DNA of 53,704 bases from Lachnospiraceae bacterium UBA5899 (GCA_002432425.1 DJEL01000032.1:8643-62346); one strand, 5' to 3'. Counted from the stretch's first letter, positions 23,643-33,541 are shown. Notes: generated by a model not told the origin, from the letters alone. Translations and numbers: made by a program.

Positions 23643-26309
23643 GTGGCTGAATTTACACCCATGATGCAGAAATACTTGGAAACCAAAAAGGAATATCCCG
23701 ACTGTATTCTTTTTTACAGACTGGGAGATTTCTACGAAATGTTTTTTGAAGATGCCCTGACGGCTTCCCGGGAACTGGAGATTACCCTTACGGGAAAGGA
23801 CTGCGGGCAGGAAGAACGGGCGCCCATGTGCGGCGTGCCCTATCATGCGGTGGAAGGCTATTTGAACAAACTGGTCAGCAAGGGGTACAAGGTAGCCATC
23901 TGTGAACAGGTGGAGGACCCGAAGCTTGCCAAGGGACTGGTAAAAAGAGAGGTTGTCCGTATCGTTACCCCCGGCACCAATATCGATGCCAATGCGCTCG
24001 AAGAAAACCGGAACAATTATCTGATGTGCGTAACCTATATGCCGACAAAAATCGGTGTTTCCGTGGCGGATGTCACCACCGGCGACTACTATGTGACGGA
24101 AGTGGACGATTTGCGCAAGCTCATGGACGAAATCATCAAGTACCAGCCGAAGGAAATCATCTGCAACGATGCCTTTTTAGTCAGCGGAATGGATATCGAG
24201 GACTTACGGGGACGGCTGGGCATCAGCTTATCCGCTCTGGAAGCCCATTATTTTGACGATGACAATGCAAGAAAGTGTCTGATGAAGCATTTTCATGTGA
24301 ATACACTCATCGGTCTCGGCATTGACGATTTCCCCATTGGTTTTATTGCGGCAGGAGCGCTTCTTACCTACCTTTACGATACCCAGAAGACTTCCCTGGA
24401 GCATATCCGCCACATCACTCCGTATTTAACCAGCAAATTCATGCTGCTTGACAGCTCGACCAGACGTAACTTAGAGTTAGTGGAAACCCTTCGGGAAAAA
24501 CAGAAGAGAGGCTCCCTTTTATGGGTGCTTGACAAGACGAAAACCGCCATGGGCGGCAGAATGCTCCGTAATTTTGCGGAGCAACCCCTCATTGAGAAAA
24601 AAGCCATTGAGGACAGACTGGACGCCATTTCCGAATTAAACAAGGACCCCATTACCAGGGATGAAATCCGGGAGTACTTAAATCCCATTTACGACCTGGA
24701 GCGTCTGCTCGGCCGTATCAGCTTTAAGACCGCCAATCCCAGGGATATGATTGCTTTCCGCAATTCCTTACAGATGCTGCCGCCCATCAAGGCGGTCATG
24801 GCTTCCTTTGAAAAGGCGGAGCTTTCCTTTATCCGGGACGAAATTGACCCCCTTACGGACATCTGCACTCTCATTGAAAACGCCATCTGCGAGGACCCTC
24901 CTTTTTCCATCAGAGAGGGCGGCTTTATCAAAGAAGGCTTTGACGAGGATATTGACCGGCTGATGCATGCCAAGCAGGACGGCAAAACCTGGCTTGCCAA
25001 TTTAGAGGAAGAGGACAGGGAACGCACCGGCATCAAGAACTTAAAAATCAAGTACAATAAGGTATTCGGTTATTATTTTGAAGTTACAAATTCCTACGCG
25101 TCCTTAGTTCCCGATGACTATGTGCGCAAGCAGACCCTTGCCAACGCCGAGCGTTATACCACGCCCCGGTTAAAGGAGTTAGAGGACACCATCTTAAACG
25201 CAGAGGACAAGCTCTGCACGCTGGAATACGATTTGTTCTGTAAAATCAGGGAAGCCATTGCGGCGGAAATGGACCGCATCCAGAAAACCGCCAAGGCGGT
25301 TGCCAAGTTGGATGTCTATGCCTCCCTTTCCTTAGTGGCGGAACGAAACGGCTATGTGCGCCCGAAGTTAAACGAAAAGGGGGTCATCGACATCAAGGAC
25401 GGCAGACACCCGGTAGTGGAACAGATGATTGACAATGACATGTTCATTGCAAACGATACCTACTTAGACAACGGAAGCCATTGTATTTCCGTCATCACCG
25501 GTCCCAACATGGCAGGTAAATCCACCTACATGCGGCAGACGGCGTTAATCGTTCTGATGGCGCAGATTGGCAGCTTTGTTCCGGCAAAGAGCGCCAATAT
25601 CGGCATTGTGGACCGTATTTTCACCCGTGTGGGCGCTTCGGACGATTTGGCAAGCGGTCAGTCCACGTTTATGGTGGAAATGAACGAGGTTGCCAATATT
25701 TTACGGAATGCCACCTCCAACAGCCTTCTTGTTTTAGACGAAATCGGCAGAGGCACCTCCACCTTCGACGGCCTTTCCATCGCCTGGGCAGTCATAGAGC
25801 ATATCAGCAACCGGAGGTTACTGGGTGCCAAGACTTTATTTGCCACCCATTACCACGAACTGACCGAACTGGAAGGCAAAATGAGCAATGTCAACAATTA
25901 CTGCATCGCCGTCAAGGAGTGCGGGGACGACATTGTGTTTTTACGGAAAATTGTAAGGGGCGGAGCGGACAAGAGCTACGGTATCCAGGTAGCCCGTCTG
26001 GCAGGTGTGCCCGACATGGTCATTGACCGTGCCAAGGAAATCGTAAAACAGCTTTCCGACAACGATATCACCGAAAAAGTACAGAGTATCGCCATAGACG
26101 TAAAGGGAGATGCCAAGCCCAAAAAGGCGGAGCATCTGGACGAAGTGGATATGGCGCAGATGTCTTTATTTGAAACGGTAAAGGATGAGGATGTCATCAG
26201 GGAAATCAAGGAAACGGATTTAAGCACCATGACGCCCATTGACGCCTTAAACACCTTATACCGTCTGCAGAGTAAACTGAACAACCGCTGGCAGACTCCT
26301 TCCCATTAA
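23643..26309 (+). CDS. mutS: DNA mismatch repair protein MutS
   Basis: 888 residues from GTG 23643, which has AGGAG 9 bases upstream; translation then begins with the family's usual (M)AEFTPMMQKYL. Upstream in-frame codons back to 23589 are non-conserved. MutS recognises mispairs and, on ATP binding, recruits MutL. The mismatch-reading motif FYRLGDFYEMF (Phe and Glu) is at about 20-30, Walker A GPNMAGKS at 620-627, Walker B LVLDEIGRGTS at about 696-706, and the beta-clamp-type motif MSLFE near the C terminus. mutL follows after 24 bases. Confidence 0.96.
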   Translation: MAEFTPMMQKYLETKKEYPDCILFYRLGDFYEMFFEDALTASRELEITLTGKDCGQEERAPMCGVPYHAVEGYLNKLVSKGYKVAICEQVEDPKLAKGLVKREVVRIVTPGTNIDANALEENRNNYLMCVTYMPTKIGVSVADVTTGDYYVTEVDDLRKLMDEIIKYQPKEIICNDAFLVSGMDIEDLRGRLGISLSALEAHYFDDDNARKCLMKHFHVNTLIGLGIDDFPIGFIAAGALLTYLYDTQKTSLEHIRHITPYLTSKFMLLDSSTRRNLELVETLREKQKRGSLLWVLDKTKTAMGGRMLRNFAEQPLIEKKAIEDRLDAISELNKDPITRDEIREYLNPIYDLERLLGRISFKTANPRDMIAFRNSLQMLPPIKAVMASFEKAELSFIRDEIDPLTDICTLIENAICEDPPFSIREGGFIKEGFDEDIDRLMHAKQDGKTWLANLEEEDRERTGIKNLKIKYNKVFGYYFEVTNSYASLVPDDYVRKQTLANAERYTTPRLKELEDTILNAEDKLCTLEYDLFCKIREAIAAEMDRIQKTAKAVAKLDVYASLSLVAERNGYVRPKLNEKGVIDIKDGRHPVVEQMIDNDMFIANDTYLDNGSHCISVITGPNMAGKSTYMRQTALIVLMAQIGSFVPAKSANIGIVDRIFTRVGASDDLASGQSTFMVEMNEVANILRNATSNSLLVLDEIGRGTSTFDGLSIAWAVIEHISNRRLLGAKTLFATHYHELTELEGKMSNVNNYCIAVKECGDDIVFLRKIVRGGADKSYGIQVARLAGVPDMVIDRAKEIVKQLSDNDITEKVQSIAIDVKGDAKPKKAEHLDEVDMAQMSLFETVKDEDVIREIKETDLSTMTPIDALNTLYRLQSKLNNRWQTPSH

Positions 26310-26333
26310 GGAACTGCCGTAGAAAGGAAACCC

Positions 26334-28241
26334 ATGACAGCAATACAGATTCTTGATTCTGCCACCATTGATAAAATTGCGGCGGGCGAAGTCGTAGAAC
26401 GCCCCAGCAGTGTGGTGAAGGAACTGGTGGAAAATGCCCTGGATGCAGGTGCGGATGCCATAACCGTGGAAATCAAAGAAGGCGGCATCACCTTTATCCG
26501 CGTCACCGACAACGGCAGCGGCATCGACAGTTCCCAGATACGAAATGCCTTCATGCGGCATGCGACCAGTAAAATCCGCTCGGCGGAGGATTTGACCCAT
26601 GTGGTAAGCTTAGGCTTCCGCGGTGAGGCGCTTTCCAGTATCTGTGCCGTAGCGCAGGTGGAGCTGATTACCAAAACAGAAGAAAATTTAACCGGCGTCC
26701 GTTATGTCTGCGAGGGTGCCGTGGAAAAGGAATGCTCCGAAATCGGTGCCCCCACAGGTACCACGGTGCTTGTGAAAAATCTGTTTTTCAATACACCGGT
26801 ACGGCGCAAATTCTTAAAACAGCCCATGACCGAGGGCGGCTATATCATCGACTTAATGGAGCATATGGCTCTGTCCCGCCCGGATACCGCATTTAAGCTT
26901 ATGGTAAACGGACAGGTCAAATTCCACACCTCCGGCAACGGCAACTTAAAAGAAGTCATTTACCGGATTTACGGCAAGGAAACGGCATCCCAGCTTCTTC
27001 CCTTTGTAAAGGAAACCAAGGGCATCAAGGTGGAAGGGTATCTTGGAAAGCCGATTTTGAACCGTTCCAACCGCAACTTTGAAAATTATTACATTAACGG
27101 CAGATACATAAAAAGCAGCCTGATTGCCAAGGCTTTGGAAGACGGCTACAGCAATTATTTAATGCAGCACAAATTCCCCTTTACCGTTCTGCATTTTACC
27201 ATTGATACGGAAATGGTGGATGTGAATGTACATCCCACGAAAATGGATGTACGCTTCACCGGCGGCAGCTACCTCTATGATTTTGTGGCTTCTTCCGTGG
27301 CGGCGGCGCTGCAGCAGAGAGAGATGATTCCGGAAGCCCTGCTTTCCGAAGAAAAAGAAGAGGAAACCCAGAAAATAAAGGTGCCGGAGCCGTTTGAACA
27401 GCAGCGTACCAGACAGTTCCAGGTTATGGAGAAGCAGCGCTACGAGGCGGTTCGTTCCCCCAGACAGGATATCTTTATTAAGGAAGCCGCCGAGGAGTCC
27501 CTGAAAGCCATGGCTGACAATACTTCGTCTGATGACGATTTCTTCGTACAGATACCCGCCAGCACGGAAACTATTCCCGATGCAGCGCCCGCGCCGTCTG
27601 TGAAGGCGGAGCCCCCGAAGCAGTTAGACCTTTTTGAGGAGAAGATGCTCACAAAGGAGAACCGCCCCCGGTACCGCATTTTGGGACAGATTTTCGATAC
27701 CTACTGGCTGATTGCCTTCTCCGACAAGCTTTTTATTGTGGACCAGCATGCGGCGCATGAAAAAGTGAAATACGAACGGCTGATGAAGCATTACCACGAA
27801 AAGGATATTGTGACCCAGACCCTAACCCCGCCCATTGTGGTGACCCTTTCCGCCAAGGAAGAAGCCACCTACCTTTCCTGCAAGGATGTGTTTGCCGGAC
27901 TCGGCTTTGAAATCGAGGATTTCGGCGGCAGGGAATATGCCCTGCGCGGCGTACCCGTGGATTTATACGGGCAGGAGGAAAAGACCCTGTTTTTAAGCGT
28001 ACTGGATGAAATGTCGGAAGGACCTCTTCACAAGGATTTGACCGTAGTGGAAGAGAAGCTTGCCACCATGGCGTGCAAATCCGCCGTAAAGGGCAACCAC
28101 AGTTTCTCCTTTGCGGAAATGGAGGCGCTCATTGACGAGCTTCTGACACTGGACAATCCCTACAACTGTCCCCACGGAAGACCCACCATTATTTCCATGA
28201 GCAAATATGAAATCGAAAAGAAATTCAAACGAATTGTTTAG
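26334..28241 (+). CDS. mutL: DNA mismatch repair endonuclease MutL
   Basis: 635 residues. The GHKL ATPase domain shows ENALDAGAD (about 33-41), DNGSGID (about 61-67) and GFRGEALSSI (about 98-107). A poorly conserved, proline-rich linker (about 340-440) joins it to the dimerisation and nuclease domain. That domain has DQHAAHEKVKYE (about 470-481), the metal-binding endonuclease motif of MutL from bacteria without MutH, and CPHGRPT near 612. It therefore probably nicks the daughter strand itself. miaA follows in the same direction. Confidence 0.96.
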   Translation: MTAIQILDSATIDKIAAGEVVERPSSVVKELVENALDAGADAITVEIKEGGITFIRVTDNGSGIDSSQIRNAFMRHATSKIRSAEDLTHVVSLGFRGEALSSICAVAQVELITKTEENLTGVRYVCEGAVEKECSEIGAPTGTTVLVKNLFFNTPVRRKFLKQPMTEGGYIIDLMEHMALSRPDTAFKLMVNGQVKFHTSGNGNLKEVIYRIYGKETASQLLPFVKETKGIKVEGYLGKPILNRSNRNFENYYINGRYIKSSLIAKALEDGYSNYLMQHKFPFTVLHFTIDTEMVDVNVHPTKMDVRFTGGSYLYDFVASSVAAALQQREMIPEALLSEEKEEETQKIKVPEPFEQQRTRQFQVMEKQRYEAVRSPRQDIFIKEAAEESLKAMADNTSSDDDFFVQIPASTETIPDAAPAPSVKAEPPKQLDLFEEKMLTKENRPRYRILGQIFDTYWLIAFSDKLFIVDQHAAHEKVKYERLMKHYHEKDIVTQTLTPPIVVTLSAKEEATYLSCKDVFAGLGFEIEDFGGREYALRGVPVDLYGQEEKTLFLSVLDEMSEGPLHKDLTVVEEKLATMACKSAVKGNHSFSFAEMEALIDELLTLDNPYNCPHGRPTIISMSKYEIEKKFKRIV

Positions 28242-28268
28242 AATGTTTGGAAAAAGAAAGGCAGTCCT

Positions 28269-29219
28269 ATGAAAAAGCCCCTTCTTATCCTCACCGGCCC
28301 TACGGCGGTGGGCAAAACCAGGCTTTCCATAAAGCTTGCAAAAGCGGTAAACGGAGAGATTATCTCCGCCGATTCCATGCAGGTCTACCGCCATATGGAC
28401 ATCGGTTCCGCCAAAATAAAGCCCGAAGAAACAGAGGGCGTTCCCCATCATCTGATTGATGTGCTTAACCCGGAAGAAGAGTTCAACGTGGTTACCTTCC
28501 AGAAAATGTGCAAACAATGCATGGAAGAAATCTACGGCCGGGGACATATTCCTATACTGACGGGCGGCACCGGCTTTTATATCCAGTCCGTCCTCTACGA
28601 CATTGATTTTACGGAAAATGCGGAGGATACTTCCATCCGCGACCGACTCGAACAGGAAGCAAAGGAAAAAGGTGCGGAATATCTCCACCAAAAATTACGG
28701 GAAGTGGACCCCGCCTCTGCGGAAGCCATTCATGCCAACAACATAAAGCGGGTCATCCGGGCGCTGGAATTTTACGAGCAGACCGGTGAAAAAATATCCC
28801 TGCACAACGAAACGGAGCGGCAGAAGGAAAGTGCCTATGCCTCCTGTTATTTTGTATTAAACGACGACCGGGAAAAGCTGTATGAACAGATAGACAGGCG
28901 GGTGGACGAAATGCTTGCCGAAGGACTGGTAGCGGAAGTGGAGGCTCTGAAAAAAAGAGGCTGCACAAGGGAACTGGTTTCCATGCAGGGACTTGGCTAC
29001 AAGGAAATTTTAGCGTACCTTGAGGGCGAATACAGTCTGGAGGAAGCGGTTTACCGGATTAAACGGGACACCAGACATTTTGCCAAAAGACAGATTACCT
29101 GGTTTAAGCGGGAGAAAGAAGTTATCTGGATAAACAAACCGGATTTTTCCTATGACGACGACAAAATTCTTGACTTTATGAAAAAAGAAATGGAAGCCAA
29201 AGGAATAACCGGCAAATAA
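28269..29219 (+). CDS. miaA: tRNA dimethylallyltransferase MiaA
   Basis: 316 residues. It transfers the dimethylallyl group from DMAPP to A37 of tRNAs that read codons beginning with U. The P-loop GPTAVGKT (about 9-16) is followed by ISADSMQVYRHMDIGSAK (about 32-49), the tRNA- and substrate-binding signature, and by GGTGFYIQ (about 98-105). The mutS-mutL-miaA order is common in Clostridia. Its product i6A37 is the substrate of MiaB, encoded at 20422. Confidence 0.96.
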   Translation: MKKPLLILTGPTAVGKTRLSIKLAKAVNGEIISADSMQVYRHMDIGSAKIKPEETEGVPHHLIDVLNPEEEFNVVTFQKMCKQCMEEIYGRGHIPILTGGTGFYIQSVLYDIDFTENAEDTSIRDRLEQEAKEKGAEYLHQKLREVDPASAEAIHANNIKRVIRALEFYEQTGEKISLHNETERQKESAYASCYFVLNDDREKLYEQIDRRVDEMLAEGLVAEVEALKKRGCTRELVSMQGLGYKEILAYLEGEYSLEEAVYRIKRDTRHFAKRQITWFKREKEVIWINKPDFSYDDDKILDFMKKEMEAKGITGK

Positions 29220-29252
29220 AAAGGAATTACTGAAAAACGAAAGGCAAACAAT

Positions 29253-30548
29253 ATGAATTTGGAATTGAAAGCAATGTATGAAAAAATGGGGATTTCTCCC
29301 GAGGTCTGTCAGTTTACGGACGATATTTTAGAGGGCCTTCAGGAGAGATTTTCCGTCATCGACGAAACGGCGGAATATAACCAGTTAAAGGTCTTAAGAG
29401 CCATGCAGGAACATCAGGTGTCCGAAGCCTGCTTACTTGGCACCACCGGCTACGGCTACAACGATTTGGGAAGGGATACCCTGGAAGAAGTCTACGCCTC
29501 CGTATTCCATACGGAAAGCGCCCTGGTGCGTCCCCAGATTACCTGCGGCACCCATGCACTGGCGCTGGCGCTTATGAGCAACTTGCGTCCCGGCGACGAG
29601 CTGCTTTCCCCCGTAGGAAAGCCCTACGATACGCTGGAAGAGGTTATCGGCATCCGTCCCTCCAAGGGCTCCTTAAAAGAGTACGGCATCAGCTACCGTC
29701 AGGTGGATTTACTCCCGGATGGCGGCTTTGATTATGACAAAATAAAAGAAAACATCAACGAAAAGACCCGTCTTGTGACCATTCAGCGTTCCAAGGGCTA
29801 CCAGACCCGTCCGACCCTGTCCGTAAAACGCATCGGCGAACTGATTGCGTTTATCAAGGGCATCAAGCCGGATGTTATCTGCATGGTGGACAACTGTTAC
29901 GGGGAATTTGTCGAAAAATGCGAGCCCAGTGATGTGGGCGCCGACATGGTGGTAGGTTCCTTAATTAAAAATCCGGGAGGCGGACTTGCTCCCATCGGCG
30001 GTTATATTGCCGGTAAAAAGGAATGTGTGGAAAATGCGGCATACCGTCTGACTTCCCCGGGACTGGGCAAAGAAGTGGGCGCTTCCTTATGCATTTTAAG
30101 TGCTTTCTATCAGGGACTGTTTTTAGCTCCCACCGTAACGGCATCCGCCTTAAAAGGAGCCATTTTTGCGGCAAATGTCTATGAAAGACTGGGCTACCAT
30201 GTGGTACCGGACAGCACGGAAAGCCGTCACGACATCATCCAGGCGGTGGAATTCGGCACCCCCGAGGGCGTCATTGCATTCTGCCAGGGCATTCAGGCGG
30301 CAGCCCCCATTGACAGCCATGTAACCCCGGAACCGTGGGATATGCCCGGCTACGATGCACAGGTCATTATGGCGGCGGGCGCCTTTGTGTCCGGCTCCTC
30401 CATCGAGCTTTCCGCAGACGGCCCCATCAAGCCTCCCTACGCTGTTTATTTTCAGGGCGGGCTTACCTGGCAGCATGCGAAATTCGGCATCATGAAGTCC
30501 TTACAGATGCTTTTGGACAAGGGGATTTTGTCGAAACTTTTTCCGTAA
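29253..30548 (+). CDS. PLP-dependent enzyme, methionine gamma-lyase/aluminium-resistance family
   Basis: 431 residues. The sequence follows the fold-type I PLP family annotated as aluminium resistance protein or methionine gamma-lyase family (B. subtilis YnbB type). The likely PLP lysine is in GSLIKNPGGGLAPIGGYIAG (about 231-250), and the preceding MVDNCYGEFVE holds the conserved Asp that pairs with the cofactor nitrogen. Its placement directly after miaA is seen in other Firmicutes. The natural substrate is not established, and aluminium resistance is only a historical label. Confidence 0.85.
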   Translation: MNLELKAMYEKMGISPEVCQFTDDILEGLQERFSVIDETAEYNQLKVLRAMQEHQVSEACLLGTTGYGYNDLGRDTLEEVYASVFHTESALVRPQITCGTHALALALMSNLRPGDELLSPVGKPYDTLEEVIGIRPSKGSLKEYGISYRQVDLLPDGGFDYDKIKENINEKTRLVTIQRSKGYQTRPTLSVKRIGELIAFIKGIKPDVICMVDNCYGEFVEKCEPSDVGADMVVGSLIKNPGGGLAPIGGYIAGKKECVENAAYRLTSPGLGKEVGASLCILSAFYQGLFLAPTVTASALKGAIFAANVYERLGYHVVPDSTESRHDIIQAVEFGTPEGVIAFCQGIQAAAPIDSHVTPEPWDMPGYDAQVIMAAGAFVSGSSIELSADGPIKPPYAVYFQGGLTWQHAKFGIMKSLQMLLDKGILSKLFP

Positions 30549-30554
30549 ATTTTA

Positions 30555-30583
30555 TATACACGCCATAGGAATTGTGTTAGAAT
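30555..30583 (+). promoter_or_regulatory. Candidate promoter of the DUF4321-radC-mre operon
   Basis: TATACA (30555-30560), 17 bases and TAGAAT (30578-30583). The -10 is extended by TG at 30575-30576, and the -35 is weak. A 10-bp palindrome, GAATATATTC (30580-30589), overlaps the -10 and could be an operator. Confidence 0.5.
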
Positions 30584-30632
30584 ATATTCCATATGTTGAG
30601 AGACTTTTAGAACACATCTGTGCATACGGCAG

Positions 30633-30896
30633 ATGGGAAAGGACATTTGGATAAGCTTGAAAAAGATAAACTGGGTATTTTTAGTGGTTGTCCTGATTGG
30701 CTTTATGCTGGGCAGCTTCATCGGCACATATTTTTCCAATACTTTCTTAAATTACGGACAGGTATTCGGATTAAGCAGCCCTCTGGTACTGGATTTAGGG
30801 TTTATCATTCTGACGTTTGCCCTTCAGATTCACATTACCATTGCCAGCGTGATAGGCGTTATCATTGCACTGATTATTTATCGTTTTATTCGTTAA
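30633..30896 (+). CDS. Small membrane protein, DUF4321 family
   Basis: 87 residues with two hydrophobic segments (about 13-32 and 50-84). The layout, with WVFLVVVLIGFMLGSFIG near the start, fits the DUF4321 family found beside radC and mre genes in Clostridia. Function is unknown; a link to the shape and division genes is inferred only from position. The ATG has a poor Shine-Dalgarno. A TTG at 30657, preceded by GGAAAGGA, is a possible alternative that would shorten it by 8 residues. Confidence 0.72.
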   Translation: MGKDIWISLKKINWVFLVVVLIGFMLGSFIGTYFSNTFLNYGQVFGLSSPLVLDLGFIILTFALQIHITIASVIGVIIALIIYRFIR

Positions 30897-30938
30897 GGAG
30901 TAGTTCATACAGAGTTCGGGAAGGTATCGGAGGTATGT

Positions 30939-31640
30939 ATGGACAAAACAGCAAAAACAACACCGGATGCGGACAGCCGTCTGCGTCCCTATGAGAAGTT
31001 CCGTCGTTTCGGGGTGGAAAGCTTAACGGAAGCGGAGCTTCTTGCCGTGATTTTACGCTGCGGCACAAAAAAAGAAGACGCCGAGTCGCTTGCGGCGCGT
31101 ATTCTTTCCCTGTCACCCACCGGGAAGGACAATCTCTTGGGTCTGCACCATTTAAGCATGGAGCAGCTCCTTGCCATCAACGGCGTGGGAGAGGTAAAAG
31201 CCACCCAGATAAAATGCGTCATGGAATTCTGCAGCCGGGTAGCCAGGGCAAAAGCCCACGAGGAACTTGCCTTTGACCGTTCCGGCACGGTGGCATCCTA
31301 TTACATGGAAAGCATGCGGCACAGGACAAGGGAGTGTGTCCTTTTGCTCTGTCTGGATGCCAAAGGGCATCTTCTAAAGGAAATCATTCTTTCCATCGGC
31401 ACGGTCAAAGCTTCCATGCTTTCCCCGAGAGAGGTTTTTGTGGAAGCCCTGAAAGCGGAAGCGGTACATATTCTTCTTCTGCACAACCATCCGAGCGGCG
31501 ACCCGACACCGAGTGCGGCGGACCGCCAGATTACGGAATGCATCAAAGAGCTGGGAATAAAACTTGATATTCCGCTCATAGACCACATCATAATTGGAGA
31601 TAACAAGTATATAAGCTTTAAGGAACAGGGATTTTTGTAA
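30939..31640 (+). CDS. radC: RadC/YsxA family JAB-domain protein
   Basis: 233 residues. A helix-hairpin-helix region (about 60-85, INGVGEVKATQI) precedes a JAB/MPN metalloprotease-like domain. That domain has the motif HNHPSGDPTPSAADRQ (about 182-197) with the JAMM His, His and Asp in place. RadC was named for DNA repair, but its biochemical role is unproven. It sits directly before mreB, as in many Firmicutes. GGAGG lies 5 bases before the chosen ATG. Confidence 0.92.
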   Translation: MDKTAKTTPDADSRLRPYEKFRRFGVESLTEAELLAVILRCGTKKEDAESLAARILSLSPTGKDNLLGLHHLSMEQLLAINGVGEVKATQIKCVMEFCSRVARAKAHEELAFDRSGTVASYYMESMRHRTRECVLLLCLDAKGHLLKEIILSIGTVKASMLSPREVFVEALKAEAVHILLLHNHPSGDPTPSAADRQITECIKELGIKLDIPLIDHIIIGDNKYISFKEQGFL

Positions 31641-31661
31641 AATCCGAAAGGAGTATTAGTC

Positions 31662-32675
31662 ATGTTGGTCAACAACGTATTCGGTATCGACTTAGGTACC
31701 AGCAACATCAAAATCTACAGCAAGAGCGACGACAGTATCATGGTGGAAAAAAACATGATTGCCATAGAGAACAAGTCCACTTTGTTTGCTTACGGCAACT
31801 CTGCATTTGATATGTATGAGAAAGCACCGTCCAATATTCATATTTCCTATCCTCTGTGCAACGGTGTCATTGCCGACATCAAAAACATGGAGACTATTGT
31901 GCGGTACTTTATCCAGGATTTAATGAAGGGCAGCATCAAGCCCGCCGACTACTACATTGCCGTGCCCACGGATGTGACGGAAGTGGAAAAAAGAGCGTTC
32001 TACGATTTGATTAAGGATGCCAATGTAAAGGCAAAGAAAATCATGGTAGTGGAAAAAGCCGTGGCAGACGGTCTCGGCATGGATATCGACGTCAAGAATT
32101 CCCAGGGCGTACTGGTGGTAAACGTAGGCTACGACACCACGGAAATTTCCATTCTTTCCCTGGGCGGCATCGTATTAAGCAAGCTCATCAAGGTGGGCGG
32201 CTTTAAGTTTGACGAAGCCATCAAGAATGCCGTAAGAAAGGAATTTTCCTTAATCATCGGCGGCAAAACGGCGGAAAATATCAAGATTTCCCTCGGTGAA
32301 TTAAGTGAAGAGGGCAAGGGCGCCGTGGTTTACGGCAGAGACATCGTGACCGGCCTTCCGGTAGAGCGCGAAATCCCCGTAAGCCTTGTGGACGAATGCT
32401 TACAGGAGCATTTCTATACCATTATCGACAACGTAAAAGTCATTCTGGAGCGCACTCCTCCCGAACTGGCAGCCGACATTTACCGTCACGGCATCTACCT
32501 TACCGGCGGCGCCTCCCAGGTGCACAATCTGGCGCAGGAAATGGCGCAGGGTACGGGACTTAAGGTAAATATTGCCGAGGACCCGCTGGAAAGCATCGTA
32601 AGAGGTCTCGGTAAAATTATTCAGGATGATAACTACAAGAGTGTTGCCTATGCCATTGAAGGGATGAGTAAATGA
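31662..32675 (+). CDS. mreB: MreB-like actin homologue with divergent ATP-binding motifs
   Basis: 337 residues, the MreB length. Phosphate-1 motif FGIDLGTSNIKIY (about 7-19) and PLCNGVIADIKN are MreB-like, and the gene heads mreC-mreD-mrdA-rodA. MreB makes membrane-bound filaments that position the cell-elongation machinery. Motifs normally invariant are changed. The phosphate-2 segment, usually VVDIGGGTTE, reads VVNVGYDTTE (152-161). The IEEPxAAAIG helix reads VVEKAVADGLG (129-139). LTGGGA reads LTGGAS. ATP binding or hydrolysis may differ from classical MreB, and a canonical paralogue may exist elsewhere. Confidence 0.85.
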   Translation: MLVNNVFGIDLGTSNIKIYSKSDDSIMVEKNMIAIENKSTLFAYGNSAFDMYEKAPSNIHISYPLCNGVIADIKNMETIVRYFIQDLMKGSIKPADYYIAVPTDVTEVEKRAFYDLIKDANVKAKKIMVVEKAVADGLGMDIDVKNSQGVLVVNVGYDTTEISILSLGGIVLSKLIKVGGFKFDEAIKNAVRKEFSLIIGGKTAENIKISLGELSEEGKGAVVYGRDIVTGLPVEREIPVSLVDECLQEHFYTIIDNVKVILERTPPELAADIYRHGIYLTGGASQVHNLAQEMAQGTGLKVNIAEDPLESIVRGLGKIIQDDNYKSVAYAIEGMSK

Positions 32676-33541
32676 GTCCGGTCGTAAAGCGAAAAGGGGA
32701 GCGGTTTTCCATTCCCTCCAAGTATATTCTGATTTTCCTGACGGTTCTCTGCAGCGGCATGATGCTTATGACATTCAGCACGGATTTGTTCAACAAGCCC
32801 CTGAATGCCTTTGCGGGCTATGTGATAGTTCCGTTCCAGCGGGGCATCAGCTCCGTGGGCGGCTGGTTTTCCACCAGGGCGGAGGAGCTTTCCCAGATAA
32901 GGAGCCTGCTTTCGGAAAACGAAGCCTTAAAGCAGCAGGTTGCCGAGCTCACTGCGGAGAATATCCAGCTTCAGCAGGAAAAATACGAACTGAATACCTT
33001 ACAGGCTCTCTATGAGATAGACGAACAGTATGCCGGTTACGACAAAACGGGCGCCCGGATTATCGCCAGGGACTCCGGCAACTGGTACCAGTCCTTTACC
33101 ATTGACAAAGGAAGCGACGACGGCATTGCCGTGGATATGAATGTCATGGCGGAGGGCGGTCTTGTAGGCAGAGTCATAGCCGTAGGCCCCAACTGGGCAA
33201 AGGTGGTGTCCATCATATCCGACAACAACAACGTCAGCGGCAAAATTCTTTCCACCGGGGACAATCTTATTGTATCCGGTGACCTGGAGCTGATGCAGCA
33301 GGGCGTCATCCGTTTTTCACAGCTTCTGGACAGTGCGGATGTCGTGGCGGAAGGCGACAAAATCGTTACATCCAGCATCAGTGACAAGTACCTGCCCGGC
33401 ATCTTAATCGGGTATGTGAGTGAAATCACGCTGGACTCCAACAAACTGACGAAATCCGGCACCGTTACCCCTGCCGTGGATTTTGAACATCTGGAAGAAG
33501 TACTGGTCATTCTAAAACTGAAACAGACCGTGACCGAATAA
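32672..33541 (+). CDS. mreC: Rod shape-determining protein MreC
   Basis: 289 residues overlapping the mreB stop by 4 bases (ATGA). A membrane anchor (about 16-36) is followed by a coiled coil (about 68-115) and a beta-rich extracellular domain. That domain includes GLVGRVIAVGPNWAKVVSII (about 166-185), the family core. MreC couples cytoplasmic MreB to the periplasmic face of PBP2 and RodA. Its length is normal. Confidence 0.93.
   Translation: MSPVVKRKGERFSIPSKYILIFLTVLCSGMMLMTFSTDLFNKPLNAFAGYVIVPFQRGISSVGGWFSTRAEELSQIRSLLSENEALKQQVAELTAENIQLQQEKYELNTLQALYEIDEQYAGYDKTGARIIARDSGNWYQSFTIDKGSDDGIAVDMNVMAEGGLVGRVIAVGPNWAKVVSIISDNNNVSGKILSTGDNLIVSGDLELMQQGVIRFSQLLDSADVVAEGDKIVTSSISDKYLPGILIGYVSEITLDSNKLTKSGTVTPAVDFEHLEEVLVILKLKQTVTE

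Noticed and set aside
27993..28691. 232-codon - strand frame spanning mutL and miaA
   Set aside because: Both overlapped genes are well conserved, and the antisense frame has no supporting signal.
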